Source: JACVSF01 sp036702855
Lineage (GTDB): Bacteria; Cyanobacteriota; Cyanobacteriia; Phormidesmidales; Phormidesmidaceae
Direction of reading: 5' to 3'
Assembly (NCBI GenBank): GCA_036702855.1
Contig: DATNQF010000107.1
Coordinates: forward strand, 1-64,000
DNA length: 64,000 nucleotides
The stretch's first letter is position 1. Each line of letters starts with the position of its first letter. Position numbers and translations under genes: made by a program. The notes beneath the pieces are model-generated. The model was not told the DNA's origin. It worked only from the letters and a program-made list of their open reading frames with translations, and made no database searches. This document shows, piece after piece, positions 23,816-33,916 of the stretch.

Positions 23816-24967
23816 TTAAGCAGGTGCAAGCTGCTGCACTTTTTCTTCGATGGACTTGAGCAGAGAGTTGTAAGGCTGATTGAACTTTTCAATACCTTCC
23901 TCAAGCAGTTCGTCCATGATGGCTCCTAGATCAATATCAATGTCAGGATCAGACAAGCTATTGATAAGAGTTTGGGCGTGGTCAAGGTCTTCTAAAATGC
24001 GATCGCATCCAACATGGCAGTGGTCTTCGCAAGCCTCAATGGTTTCTAGAGGCATGGTGTTGACAGTGTCACGTCCCACCAGTTCGTCAACGTAGACCAC
24101 ATCGCTGTAGTTGGGGTTTTTGGTGCCCGTGCTGGCCCACAGCAGACGCTGAGGATTAGCTCCTTTTTCCTTCAAAGCATTCCAGCGATCGCTGCTGAAG
24201 ATTTCTTGAAAGCGCTGGTAGGCGAGTTTAGCATTTGCGATCGCAACTCGACCCTTAACCGACTCCAGTCGCTTTTCCTCGCTCAGGCTTTCAGTGCCTT
24301 CCCGCTTCAGCCGTTCATCGATCATCGCGTCTACTTTGACATCAATACGGCTGATGAAAAAGCTAGCGACCGAAGACAGCTTATCAATGGGCTGCCCGGC
24401 TTCGGCCCGCTTTTCCAATCCCCGAATGTAAGCTTCAGCAGCTTGGGCATACATATCTACAGAAAACAGAAGGGTCACGTTGACATTCATGCCTTCTGCA
24501 ATCGCCTGCTCAATCGCACCCATTCCCTCTGGTGTACCCGGAATCTTGATCATCACGTTGGGCCGATCAACCCGGCGGAAAAAGCTGCGAGCTTCTTCCA
24601 AGGTGCCACTGAGATCTCGCGCTAACAGCGGAGACACTTCAATACTGACATAGCCGTCTAGGCCCTCAGTTTCTTCAAAAACAGGACGCAGCACGTCGCA
24701 GGCATTTTGCACATCGGTAATCGCCAAAGATTCGTAGATTTCCTGGGCCGACCACTGATTGCGAATGCCCTCTTCAATGTCAGGCTGATAGATTTGATTG
24801 CCCTTAATCGCCTTTTCAAAAATGCTGGGATTGGAGGTCATACCCCGAAGCCAACCCGCCTCGACTTTCTGCTGAAGTTCGCCGGATTGAATTAGGTCAC
24901 GGCTGAGGTAGTCCATCCATAGACTCTGGCCGCATTCTCTGAGTTGTTGGAGTCGGTTATTAGTCAT
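23816..24967 (-). CDS. tal: Transaldolase
   Basis: The 383-residue enzyme, from ATG 24967, transfers dihydroxyacetone units between sugar phosphates in the pentose phosphate pathway. Seen are GWLRGMTSNPSIFEKAIKGN, YVSIEVSPLLARD, VMIKIPGTPEGMGAIEQAIA with the Schiff-base lysine region, NVNVTLLFSVDMYAQ, and RLLWASTGTKNPNYSDVVYV. This is the longer transaldolase type common in cyanobacteria and actinobacteria. A 25-residue upstream extension is open, but the conserved N-terminus begins at NRLQQL. Confidence 0.95.
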   Translation of the reverse strand: MTNNRLQQLRECGQSLWMDYLSRDLIQSGELQQKVEAGWLRGMTSNPSIFEKAIKGNQIYQPDIEEGIRNQWSAQEIYESLAITDVQNACDVLRPVFEETEGLDGYVSIEVSPLLARDLSGTLEEARSFFRRVDRPNVMIKIPGTPEGMGAIEQAIAEGMNVNVTLLFSVDMYAQAAEAYIRGLEKRAEAGQPIDKLSSVASFFISRIDVKVDAMIDERLKREGTESLSEEKRLESVKGRVAIANAKLAYQRFQEIFSSDRWNALKEKGANPQRLLWASTGTKNPNYSDVVYVDELVGRDTVNTMPLETIEACEDHCHVGCDRILEDLDHAQTLINSLSDPDIDIDLGAIMDELLEEGIEKFNQPYNSLLKSIEEKVQQLAPA

Positions 24968-25133
24968 AATCTCTTTTGGGTTGCTGCAATGAAAAGTACG
25001 GTTGGTTTTTGTTTGTTGAGTTCTCGAACCATCTCGCTCCACCCACGCCGAACTTATAACTTCTCAGCAAACAAAAAACGTAATCGGCGGGGCATTAAAT
25101 TAGCCACCGCCGATTAACGGTAATTGCACACTC

Positions 25134-25622
25134 TTAACGCTGAAGTTCGGTCGTAATATCCTCAAGACCCAGGTCAAAAGTGATTTCGTGAACGCCAGGA
25201 ATTTGCTTCACTTCATCAACAATGCGCTGAGCCACCCGCTTGTTTTTAACTTCACCCGACAGGCGAACGGCACCGTTGGAAACACTGGTCGCAATAGCAT
25301 CGGAAATATCATCGTGGATCTTGCGCTCGATCTCCTCATCGCTCAGAGGCTGACCGGGCACCTCTGCATACTCAATGCCCTGAAACTGATTGCCGCTGGG
25401 AGTTGTTTCCAGAGCATTGTTCAGCGCCTTTTGACCGCTGGTGATGGCATCATCCATCGCAGCACCAGCCGCTTGAGCAGGCAGGTTAAAGCCTAATACC
25501 ATAACCAGGGAAAGCGTAATTGCGACCAAACCTAGGTTGGTGCGTCGAATCGGTTGATTCACAAAAAACAAGACTGCTGCAACAAGCAGCATTAAAACAG
25601 AGACTTCTAAAGGGTTAACCAT
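25134..25622 (-). CDS. Membrane-anchored BON-domain protein
   Basis: From ATG 25622 the product is 162 residues with two N-terminal hydrophobic helices (about residues 7-20 and 31-50, ending LPAQAAG) and a BON domain at about 90-155 (AIATSVSNGAVRLSGEVKNK, IVDEVKQIPGVHEITFDL). It is probably anchored with the BON domain outside the cytoplasm. An upstream ATG at 25670 is possible but adds a non-membrane start. Confidence 0.78.
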   Translation of the reverse strand: MVNPLEVSVLMLLVAAVLFFVNQPIRRTNLGLVAITLSLVMVLGFNLPAQAAGAAMDDAITSGQKALNNALETTPSGNQFQGIEYAEVPGQPLSDEEIERKIHDDISDAIATSVSNGAVRLSGEVKNKRVAQRIVDEVKQIPGVHEITFDLGLEDITTELQR

Positions 25623-25906
25623 ATGTTCGCTTTTGAACTCAACGAGATGTGGGAAAACCAACTCTCCCAACCTTCCGTCAACATTAGGAAAATTAGAGGT
25701 ATTGTCGCGTCTGCCACCCGAAAGAATTGTTTTCGTCTAAAGATAGAGATAGAAGCTTAAAACAGAGGTGGAAATGGCTCGAAATAGCTGGAAAGAGGAT
25801 GAAATAGCGTTTTTAGCTCGTTGCTAAGTAGATATACTTCTTAATTCTCTTCAGCTAGTTGGCTGAGTTGAGCTTTAGCACTTCATTGATGACACGGAAT
25901 GCGTAT

Positions 25907-26051
25907 TGGACTGACAAGCCTAAAGATGTGCATTGTCATTGCGTAGCTTGCTTCTCGCAGAGTGCAGAGCGCATAGCCCAAGGGCATGGCTGCGCTAACG
26001 CAGGCTCGCAATGACACAAACTTAATGCCTTCTTTTAAGCTTGTCAGTCCA
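25907..26051. mobile_element. MITE-like element with terminal inverted repeats
   Basis: The ends GGACTGACAAGC and GCTTGTCAGTCC are perfect inverted repeats. The inner parts also pair (GTCATTGCG with CGCAATGAC, and an AGCGC/GCGCT hairpin in the middle), so the whole 145 bp can fold on itself. There is no ORF inside. A truncated right half recurs at 47894-47949. Target duplications are not obvious. Confidence 0.6.
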
Positions 26052-26058
26052 CTACAGC

Positions 26059-26103
26059 TTTACCCTTGCCAGTCCAGTGCGTTAATAGGCTGGCAAGGGT
26101 AAA
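26059..26103. repeat. Inverted repeat next to the MITE-like element
   Basis: Perfect 14-bp arms, TTTACCCTTGCCAG and CTGGCAAGGGTAAA, surround 17 bp. It begins 8 bp after the element above. It could be a second small insertion or a hairpin in the leader of the kinase gene 130 bp downstream. The remaining 25671-25906 has no supported gene. Confidence 0.6.
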
Positions 26104-26231
26104 CAGGGCTTTAGAGAGAATCCCTCTTGAGAGGGACGGCAATCTTTAAATCACTCGCTAGAGTCGATTGCTGGCCTTATCAGTTTATCTGCCTGAAACT
26201 GGCTACTTTTTGTCTTGTATGAGCAGGCTTC

Positions 26232-29200
26232 ATGCTTAAGCGTCTTAAAATTGGCACTCGCATTGGGGGAGGATTTGCGCTCGGACTTGCCATTTTGACA
26301 GCCCTCGGCATTGCTGCTTACCGCACCACCCAAAACTTGATTGAAAACTCCCGTCAGGAGAGGAACACCTATCAAGTATTGGGGCAGCTAAATGGGCTTG
26401 AGCTGGCACTGGCAAATGCTGAAACGGGCCAACGAGGCTATCTTTTGACTGGACGCCCAGGCTACCTAGAGCCCTATGACAACTCCATAGCGGTCATTGA
26501 CCGGAATTACGAAGCGTTGCAGGAACTGACGGCAGATAACCCTGACCAGCAACGTCAGCTAGACCAATTGGGATCTTTGATCGAATCAAGATTAGGCAGG
26601 CTCCGCGAAGGCATTCGGCTGCGTGATACTCAAGGGTTTGCCGCTGCTCAAACTTTTGTTTTAAGCGACCAGGGGCGGCGCTTGATGGATCAAATCCGCA
26701 CCCTGATGGCTGAGATCAAGGCTGAGGAGGAGGCCGCGCTACAGCAGCGGTCAACTCGGTCCCAAATCGCCGCTCAGCAGACGCTGGAAACGATTTCCTA
26801 CGGGATTCCTGCGGCTTTTGTTGTGCTGTCGTTGGTTGGCTTTTGGCTTTCTCGCAACATCTCGCGTCCCCTGCGCGAACTCTCGAGTACCGCTCAGCAG
26901 ATTGCAGAAGGTAATCTTTCGGTTACGCTCACTGACACCGATGGCCAAGACGAAACTGGGGTGCTGACCCGCACTTTTAACCAGATGGTCAAAAACCTGC
27001 GAGAGACCATTGAGGCCAACGAAAACCAGCGCTGGCTGAAATCGAATTTGGCCGACTTGTCTCAGTCATTGCAGGGGCAGCGCGATTTGGAGGCGGTCGC
27101 TCAGTTGGTGCTCACTAAGCTGGCTTCTTTGTTGGCGGCTCAACAAGGTGTGTTTTATCAGTTGGATAATACAGCTAATCCGCCAACGCTTAAGCTGCTG
27201 AGCAGCTACGCTTATCAAGAACGCAAGCACCTGTCCAATGAATTTCGTTTGGGTGAGGGACTAGTCGGCCAGTGCGCACTGGAAAAGCAGCGCATTTTGC
27301 TGACAGAGGTGCCGGGAGACTATATCCGCATTCGTTCGGGGTTGGGAGAAGCACCGCCGTTAAACATTTTGGTGGTACCTATCTTGTTTGAAGCCGAGGT
27401 GCAGGGAGTTTTAGAACTGGCCTCGTTTCAGCGCTTTACTGAACTGCAACTGACCTTGGTGGAAGAAACCAGCAGTTTGACTGGGGTCATGCTCAATGCG
27501 ATCGCATCCTACCTCCAGACGCAGGACTTACTACAAGCATCACAGGCGCTCACCGATGAGCTGCGTCATCGCCAGGAAGAACTGATGCAGAGCAATCAGT
27601 TGCTCGAAGACAGAACTCAGTCGTTGCAGGAGTCGGAGTTTTTGCTGCAACAGCAGCAAGAGGAGTTGCAGCAATCGAACGAAGAGTTGCAGCAGCTCAA
27701 TGAGGAGCTAGAGGAAAAAGCAGAACTACTAGAGGTGCAAAAGCAGCAGGTAGAGCGCAAGAACCAAGAGATTGAGCGCGCGCGGCAGGAGCTAGAAGAG
27801 CAGGCCAACGAGTTGGCTCAATCCTCGAGGTACAAGTCAGAATTTTTAGCCAACATGTCACACGAGCTGCGCACGCCGCTCAATAGCTTGCTAATTTTGG
27901 CCAAATTGCTAAGTGACAACACCGAAGGCAACCTCACAGACAAGCAGATTGAGTACAGCCGCACCATTCACTCAGCAGGTGGGGATCTGCTGTCGTTGAT
28001 CAATGACATTCTCGATTTAGCCAAAATTGAGTCAGGGACGATGTCGGTTGCCTTCGAGCCAGTCTCCTTGACCGCCTTAGGGACACACTTAGAGCGAAAC
28101 TTTAGCCCCATTGCCTCTAGCAAAGGGTTAACCTTCGACGTGATGCTCGACAGTGCCCTACCTGAGAACGTCATCACCGACTTGAAGCGGTTGCAGCAGA
28201 TTTTGAAGAATTTGATTGCAAACGCCCTCAAGTTTACGGATAAAGGAAACGTTACCGTACAGATATACAGGGCCGGACGCGATCGCATTGCCTTTAGCAT
28301 CCGCGACACGGGAATTGGCATTCCGCTGGACAAGCAGCAAGTCATCTTTGAGGCATTTCAGCAAGCAGATGGCACCACCAGTCGGCGCTATGGCGGTACG
28401 GGATTGGGGCTATCTATCAGCCTAGAACTCGCCCGGTTATTGGGCGGGTCTATTACGTTGGCTAGCCAGCCAGGACAAGGCAGCACCTTTACGCTCCAGT
28501 TGCCGGAGCATTATGAACCCGCGACCGGAACAGACGCTCCACCGCAGGTAAACTTTTCTCCCGTTGCCGCTCCGGTCCCCCCACGCTTGGAACCTGTCGC
28601 GCCAGCCGTCGCCCCGGTGCCAATGCGATCGCTCACGATCCTCTCTGGCTTGGAGGACGACCGGGCCGACCTACAACCAGGAGATCAAGTGCTGCTGGTA
28701 ATTGAGGACGACCTCAGCTTTGCCCAGATTCTGCTGGAGATGGCCCGTCGCCACGGTTTTAAGGTTTTGGCCGCATCTCAAGGGCAGGTGGGCTTGGAAT
28801 TGGCGCAACACTTTCTGCCCGACGCCATTACGCTCGATATGCATCTTCCTGACATGGAGGGTTGGGCTGTCCTTGAGCAACTCAAGCGCAATGACCAAAC
28901 GCGCCATATTCCCGTTCATGTGCTTTCTGTAGATGAGCGGCAGGCGCGAGAATTCCAGATGGGAGCGATTGCCCACATCCAAAAGCCCGTTTCGCCAGAG
29001 GTGCTAACCCAAACGCTCGTCGAGATCAAGTCTTTTGTCGAGCGTCAGGTGCGACACCTGCTGGTGATTGAGGACGACCGAGTACAGGCCCACAGCATTA
29101 TTGAGCTGATCGGCGGCCCAGACGTCAAAAGTGTTGCAGTGAGTAGTGGGTCAGAGGCACTCGCGCAACTGCAAAGCCAGACCTTTGACTGCGTGGTGCT

Positions 29201-29855
29201 TGATCTGGGGCTGCCCGACATGAATGGCTTTGAGCTAATTGAGCAGATCAAGCAAATTCCTGGCTTGGTCGATCTGCCCATCATTGTCTATACCGGGAGA
29301 GACCTCAGCGAGTCTGAAGAAACTCGACTGCGGCGGTTAGCCGAGACTATCATCATCAAGGATGTGCGATCGCCTGACAGACTGCTGGACGAAACCGCCC
29401 TATTCCTCCACCGGGTTCAGACAGATCTGCCCCAGGCCAAACAGCAGCGGGTGGAGCATTTACAGCAGCGTGACCCTAGCTTAGCCGGGAAAACGGTGCT
29501 GATTGTTGATGACGATGTGCGCAACATTTTTGCCCTGACCAGCCTGCTAGAGCAATACAAGATGAACATCTTGTTTGCCGAAAATGGACGAGCGGGCATC
29601 CAGCTTTTGCAGTCTCACCCTGAGACTGACGTGGTGCTGATGGACGTAATGATGCCTGAACTAGATGGCTACGAAACTACGCGCGCCATCCGTCGACAAG
29701 AAGGGCTTAGAACGCTGCCCATCATTATGCTGACCGCTAAGGCAATGCAGGGCGATCGAGAAAAGTGTATTGAGGCAGGGGCCTCGGACTACATTACAAA
29801 ACCCGTAGATACCGAACAGTTGCTATCACTGCTGCGTCTTTGGTTATACCGCTAG
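26232..29855 (+). CDS. Hybrid sensor histidine kinase, CHASE3-HAMP-GAF-HisKA-HATPase-REC-REC-REC
   Basis: In this 1207-residue protein a membrane helix (about 10-30) is followed by a CHASE3 sensor (ETGQRGYLLTGRPGYLEPYD), a second helix near 195-210 and HAMP (SRPLRELSSTAQQIAEGNLS). A GAF domain lies at about 285-430 and a long Gln/Glu-rich coiled coil at about 440-530. HisKA follows with SHELRTP, His near 544, then an ATPase with GTGLGLSIS and three receiver domains starting near 820, 942 and 1088. The last has a canonical VDDD and DVMMPELDG. It has the form of the large cyanobacterial hybrid kinases that act with CheB/CheR-like partners. Its signal is unknown. It heads a four-gene signalling cluster. 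Confidence 0.93.
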   Translation: MLKRLKIGTRIGGGFALGLAILTALGIAAYRTTQNLIENSRQERNTYQVLGQLNGLELALANAETGQRGYLLTGRPGYLEPYDNSIAVIDRNYEALQELTADNPDQQRQLDQLGSLIESRLGRLREGIRLRDTQGFAAAQTFVLSDQGRRLMDQIRTLMAEIKAEEEAALQQRSTRSQIAAQQTLETISYGIPAAFVVLSLVGFWLSRNISRPLRELSSTAQQIAEGNLSVTLTDTDGQDETGVLTRTFNQMVKNLRETIEANENQRWLKSNLADLSQSLQGQRDLEAVAQLVLTKLASLLAAQQGVFYQLDNTANPPTLKLLSSYAYQERKHLSNEFRLGEGLVGQCALEKQRILLTEVPGDYIRIRSGLGEAPPLNILVVPILFEAEVQGVLELASFQRFTELQLTLVEETSSLTGVMLNAIASYLQTQDLLQASQALTDELRHRQEELMQSNQLLEDRTQSLQESEFLLQQQQEELQQSNEELQQLNEELEEKAELLEVQKQQVERKNQEIERARQELEEQANELAQSSRYKSEFLANMSHELRTPLNSLLILAKLLSDNTEGNLTDKQIEYSRTIHSAGGDLLSLINDILDLAKIESGTMSVAFEPVSLTALGTHLERNFSPIASSKGLTFDVMLDSALPENVITDLKRLQQILKNLIANALKFTDKGNVTVQIYRAGRDRIAFSIRDTGIGIPLDKQQVIFEAFQQADGTTSRRYGGTGLGLSISLELARLLGGSITLASQPGQGSTFTLQLPEHYEPATGTDAPPQVNFSPVAAPVPPRLEPVAPAVAPVPMRSLTILSGLEDDRADLQPGDQVLLVIEDDLSFAQILLEMARRHGFKVLAASQGQVGLELAQHFLPDAITLDMHLPDMEGWAVLEQLKRNDQTRHIPVHVLSVDERQAREFQMGAIAHIQKPVSPEVLTQTLVEIKSFVERQVRHLLVIEDDRVQAHSIIELIGGPDVKSVAVSSGSEALAQLQSQTFDCVVLDLGLPDMNGFELIEQIKQIPGLVDLPIIVYTGRDLSESEETRLRRLAETIIIKDVRSPDRLLDETALFLHRVQTDLPQAKQQRVEHLQQRDPSLAGKTVLIVDDDVRNIFALTSLLEQYKMNILFAENGRAGIQLLQSHPETDVVLMDVMMPELDGYETTRAIRRQEGLRTLPIIMLTAKAMQGDREKCIEAGASDYITKPVDTEQLLSLLRLWLYR

Positions 29856-29960
29856 GGTAAGGTTTTTCCTCAGTAAAGGCGAAATTTCTGCTGTTCGGCA
29901 TACCAATAAAATCAGCCGATAGAAAACACTAGTAAAATAACCATCTCTACCGTAAGAAAA

Positions 29961-30848
29961 GTGTCAAACGTCAGAGTGTCAGACACCTCCGATCAAGATT
30001 TGACTGTTTCAGCAGCAGGGCATCAACCGGAGATGCACCCAGAGGATATTGAAGTTCAACTGCTGGTGGAAGGTGTCTACCGACGCTATGGCTATGACTT
30101 TCGCAACTACGCTACCGCTTCACTGAAACGCCGCATCCGAAACTTTTTGCGCAATGAGGGACTATCTTCGGTCTCTGCTCTACAAGAAAAAGTGCTAAGC
30201 GATCGCAATTGGGCCAATCGATTGCTGATGGGGCTGACGGTTAACACTACAGCCATGTTTCGCGACCCCAGTTTTTATGTCGCCTTTCGGTCTGAAGTCG
30301 TGCCACTGCTGCGTACCTATCCCTTCATTCGCATCTGGCACGCAGGTTGCTCAACAGGGCAAGAAGTCTATTCCATGGCTATTCTGCTTCAAGAAGCAGG
30401 CCTTTACCAACGCTGCCGCATCTACGCTACCGATACCAACGAACGGGTGCTGCAAATCGCTCGGCAAGGTATCTATCCTCACCAGCAGATGCAGGAATAC
30501 ACGCAACTCTACTTAAAGGCAGGTGGGCAAAAACCCTTTTCGGAGTACTACACGGCTAGCCACGGCAACGCCCTTCTGCGTCCCTCTCTACGGGAGCATG
30601 TGGTGTTTGGGCAACACAACTTGGTAACTGACCGATCCTTCAATGAATTTAACGTTATCCTCTGCCGCAACGTGTTGATCTATTTCAACTCGACCCTGCA
30701 AAACCACGTCCATGAGCTGTTTTATAACAGTCTCTGTAAATTCGGGATTTTGGGGCTAGGCAAGCAAGAAACGCTGCGGTTTACTACTTATGAAACGCAG
30801 TATGACGAGTTAGTCAGATCAGAAAAGATTTACAGGAGAAGGGGGTAG
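29961..30848 (+). CDS. CheR-type protein-glutamate methyltransferase
   Basis: The 295-residue protein has the CheR N-terminal helical domain (VYRRYGYDFRNYATASLKRR) and the SAM-dependent methyltransferase domain with RIWHAGCSTGQEVYSMAILL and VILCRNVLIYFN. It methylates receptor-type glutamates in classical chemotaxis. Here no receptor gene is near, so the target is probably a kinase-linked sensor. The start is GTG. The stop overlaps the GTG of the CheB gene by one base. Confidence 0.9.
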   Translation: MSNVRVSDTSDQDLTVSAAGHQPEMHPEDIEVQLLVEGVYRRYGYDFRNYATASLKRRIRNFLRNEGLSSVSALQEKVLSDRNWANRLLMGLTVNTTAMFRDPSFYVAFRSEVVPLLRTYPFIRIWHAGCSTGQEVYSMAILLQEAGLYQRCRIYATDTNERVLQIARQGIYPHQQMQEYTQLYLKAGGQKPFSEYYTASHGNALLRPSLREHVVFGQHNLVTDRSFNEFNVILCRNVLIYFNSTLQNHVHELFYNSLCKFGILGLGKQETLRFTTYETQYDELVRSEKIYRRRG

Positions 30849-31420
30849 TGGGATACGAGTTGGTCGTTATGGGTACTTCCTTGGGCGGATTATCTGCCCT
30901 GAGAAATATGTTAGGTATTTTACCGAGGGAGTTTTCAGCTGCGATCGCAATCGTCCAACATCGTCACAAAGAGTCAGACAAAACGTTGAGTTCTTTTTTG
31001 CAACAATTTTCGGCGCTGCCCGTTCATGAGGTTGAAGACAAGGACACGATTTTGTCGGGGCATGTCTATATTGCGCCTCCTGACTACCATCTGTTAGTAG
31101 AACCGGGGCATTTTTCACTGTCAAAGGATGATCCAGTGTCCTACGCCCGCCCTTCAATTGATGTCTTGTTAGAATCTGCCGCCGATGCTTATGGAGAACG
31201 GACGATTGGGGTGCTTTTGACGGGAGCCAACCAAGATGGAGTAGCCGGACTCGCGGCGGTGAAAGCGCGGGGAGGAGCCACCTTGGTACAGGATCCCGAA
31301 ACCGCAGAAAGCCCTATTCTGCCCCGAGCTGCGATCGCAGCTATGACCGTAGACCGGGTATTGCCACTGGCTGAGATGGCCAACTATTTGGTTTGCCTCT
31401 GCAGCCCGTCTGGGAGGTAG
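30848..31420 (+). CDS. CheB-type methylesterase domain without receiver
   Basis: The 190-residue protein is only the CheB catalytic domain. The triad is visible as Ser11 in MGTSLGG, His38 in VQHRHK and Asp in LLTGANQDGVAG. The regulatory receiver domain of standard CheB is missing. It is translationally coupled to the CheR gene, and the receiver role could be supplied by the flanking hybrid kinases. Confidence 0.9.
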   Translation: MGYELVVMGTSLGGLSALRNMLGILPREFSAAIAIVQHRHKESDKTLSSFLQQFSALPVHEVEDKDTILSGHVYIAPPDYHLLVEPGHFSLSKDDPVSYARPSIDVLLESAADAYGERTIGVLLTGANQDGVAGLAAVKARGGATLVQDPETAESPILPRAAIAAMTVDRVLPLAEMANYLVCLCSPSGR

Positions 31421-31423
31421 TCT

Positions 31424-33568
31424 ATGCAGCCTGAATCCAAGGTCAGCATTTTGATGGTAGATGACCAGCCGGAAAACCTGCTGGCCTTAGAAGCGATTTT
31501 AGGCAGTCTGGGACAAGACTTGGTCAGAGCGAACTCTGGCCAAGAAGCGCTACGGTGCTTGCTGTATCAGGACTTTGCTGTGATCCTGCTAGATGTGCAA
31601 ATGCCCGATATGGATGGTTTTGAGGTTGCCACCCTCATTCGTAGCCGGGAGCGGTCGCGGGAAACCCCCATCATTTTTCTGACCGCTTACAGCACCAGCG
31701 AACAGTTTTTGTTCCGAGGCTATGCCTTGGGTGCAGTGGACTACCTGATCAAACCCATTGCTCCCAACGTTCTAATCTCCAAAATCAAAGTCTTCATTGA
31801 CTTGTTTAAAAAGACGGAGACCTTGCGGCAACAAGCCGATTCACTCAAACTACAAGCCACCCAGCTAGAGGCCATCAATGCCGAGCTGCAAATTAGCGAA
31901 GAACGGTTTCGTTCCCTCAGTACTTGCTCTCCGATGGGCGTGTTTGTGACCGATCGCGAGGGGCACTGCATCTATACCAACCCTCGCTTTGAAGCCATTT
32001 GTGGTTTCAACTCCCAGCAAACCCTCTGCGAAGACTGGCTTGAAGCAGTTCACCCCGATTACCGAGCCGAGTCGGCAGCTACCTGGTTTGCTTATGTGCA
32101 GCGAGGCCAAGAGTATTCTCAGGAGGTCAAGTTTCAAACTCCCTCCAATGACTGCCGCTGGGTTCATGTGCGGGCCGCTCGAATGCTGTCGGATCGAGGA
32201 ATTTTTTTGGGCCACGTTGGCACCATTGAAGACATCACCGAACGTAAGCAGGCCGAAACGGCCAACGCAGAGGTCATTCGGGAGCAGGCCGCTCGTCAAG
32301 AGGCTGAAGCTGCCAATCGGATGAAGGATGAGTTTATTGCCATCCTGTCCCACGAGTTGCGCACCCCTTTAAATGCCATTTTGGGTTGGTCGCGTCTAAT
32401 TTCTTCACGCCCCTGCGACGAGAAAACGGTTAGCAACGCCCTAGAAATCATCCACCGCAACGCAGTCTCCCAGGCCAAACTAATCGAGGACATTTTGGAT
32501 GTGTCACAGATTGTCCGGGGCAAACTACAGCTCGATCTTCGTCCCGTAGAACTGATTTCACTGATCCAACTGGCAGTAGACACAGTGCAGCCCTTGGCCG
32601 ATGCCAAAGAAATTGCAATTGTCACTCGCTTTAACAACTGCGCCAGCCTACAAGTCATGGGCGACTCTATGCGGCTCCAGCAGGTTATTTGGAATCTGCT
32701 CACCAACGCTGTGAAGTTCACGCCAGAACAAGGGCGCGTTGAAGTTGATCTCACAGTGGTAGAAGACGAGCAGAACGGGGAAACCACGAATAACGAATCT
32801 CCCCACCCGCAGTACGCCCAAGTCCAGGTGATTGATACGGGTAAAGGTATCGAGCCTGAGTTTCTGCCCTACGTCTTCGATCGCTTCCGACAAGCAGACA
32901 GCACCACCACCCGCAACCACGGTGGCTTAGGACTGGGCTTAGCGATTGTCAGTCATTTGGTTGAGCATCATCATGGTCGAGTCACGGCACAAAGCCCAGG
33001 TCAAAACCAGGGGTCAACGTTTACGATTAAACTGCCGCTCCTGCGTGTAGAAATGCAAGAAGTAGAAACGCCTGCTCTCCTCACCAATGACTTAGACGGG
33101 TCAGGTGGTAAGGACGAGTCAGACGGCTTGCCTGACGCAGCGCTACCAGAGTCAGTGTTGCTAGACTCCTCTCTGCCCCTGAGACAAGTGCGTGTCATGG
33201 TGGTCGAGGATGATGACGACACTCGTAACTTTCTAACTTTTTTGCTTGAGGCGGAAGGGGCCGTTGTCACCGCAGCCTCTTCGGGGATTGCGGCTTTGCA
33301 TCTGCTCGATTTTCTGCCCCCAGCCCAAGCCCCTGAGGTGCTGCTATGCGATATCAGCATGCCTGAAATGGATGGCTACACGCTAATCAAAAAAATTAGG
33401 AGCCAGGGTTCCCACGCCCATATCCTTGCGATCGCACTGACTGCCCACGCCCGTGTTTCCGACCAGCGAGCGGCCCTAGCCGCCGGGTTCCAAAAGCATT
33501 TACCCAAACCTGTAAACCCTGAAGCCTTGGTGCAAACCATTGACCAACTCTTGCGGGTATGTGCCTAG
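31424..33568 (+). CDS. Response regulator-histidine kinase hybrid, REC-PAS-HisKA-HATPase-REC
   Basis: The order in 714 residues is: receiver (about 8-125; DDQPENL, DVQMPDMDGF), short coiled coil, PAS with PAC (about 158-280; SPMGVFVTDREGHCIYTNPR), HisKA (SHELRTPLNAILGWSRLISS, His near 310), ATPase (DTGKGI, GLGLGLAIVSHLV), and a C-terminal receiver (about 590-710; VVEDDDDT, CDISMPEMDGY). No membrane segment is seen. It starts 3 bp after the CheB stop, so the four signalling genes look like one transcription unit. Confidence 0.92.
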   Translation: MQPESKVSILMVDDQPENLLALEAILGSLGQDLVRANSGQEALRCLLYQDFAVILLDVQMPDMDGFEVATLIRSRERSRETPIIFLTAYSTSEQFLFRGYALGAVDYLIKPIAPNVLISKIKVFIDLFKKTETLRQQADSLKLQATQLEAINAELQISEERFRSLSTCSPMGVFVTDREGHCIYTNPRFEAICGFNSQQTLCEDWLEAVHPDYRAESAATWFAYVQRGQEYSQEVKFQTPSNDCRWVHVRAARMLSDRGIFLGHVGTIEDITERKQAETANAEVIREQAARQEAEAANRMKDEFIAILSHELRTPLNAILGWSRLISSRPCDEKTVSNALEIIHRNAVSQAKLIEDILDVSQIVRGKLQLDLRPVELISLIQLAVDTVQPLADAKEIAIVTRFNNCASLQVMGDSMRLQQVIWNLLTNAVKFTPEQGRVEVDLTVVEDEQNGETTNNESPHPQYAQVQVIDTGKGIEPEFLPYVFDRFRQADSTTTRNHGGLGLGLAIVSHLVEHHHGRVTAQSPGQNQGSTFTIKLPLLRVEMQEVETPALLTNDLDGSGGKDESDGLPDAALPESVLLDSSLPLRQVRVMVVEDDDDTRNFLTFLLEAEGAVVTAASSGIAALHLLDFLPPAQAPEVLLCDISMPEMDGYTLIKKIRSQGSHAHILAIALTAHARVSDQRAALAAGFQKHLPKPVNPEALVQTIDQLLRVCA

Positions 33569-33916
33569 CTGTTTTCGCTGGAGTTGACCCACCTCTGCGC
33601 CTCTTGGAAGGGTGTTTTGGCTTCTTAGAAAGCTTCTGTGTAATCTCCTCGGACGTAGGATTCACTACAGCTTTTGTAAGATAGAAATGCTTTTTGTGGT
33701 CATACTTTAGCTCAGCCCGTTTTCCTTCTTTTGGCAGGCGGAGATTTTGGCTTGACTCGATATTCTAGAAACATAAGAAAGCAGCTTAAAACTGCTTTTT
33801 GAAGCGAATAATAAACCATACTCATTTAGAACAAAAAGTTCTTCAAGCCAAGTTAGTAGAAATAACTATTTCTCTGGTTTTCCTTGGTTCTTGAAGAGCT
33901 TCAAAGGGAGGAAACT
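33569..33916. other. Intergenic region before the GlsB-like gene
   Basis: No gene is supported. The tract is AT-rich in its second half, and GGGAGG lies 6-8 bp before the next ATG as a ribosome binding site. A loose TTGACT with AAGAAA about 17 bp later near 33752 is a weak promoter candidate. Confidence 0.3.

Noticed and set aside
31865..32353. Minus-strand ORF of 162 residues in the PAS/HisKA region
   Set aside because: It is antisense to a clear kinase domain; no domain is recognised.
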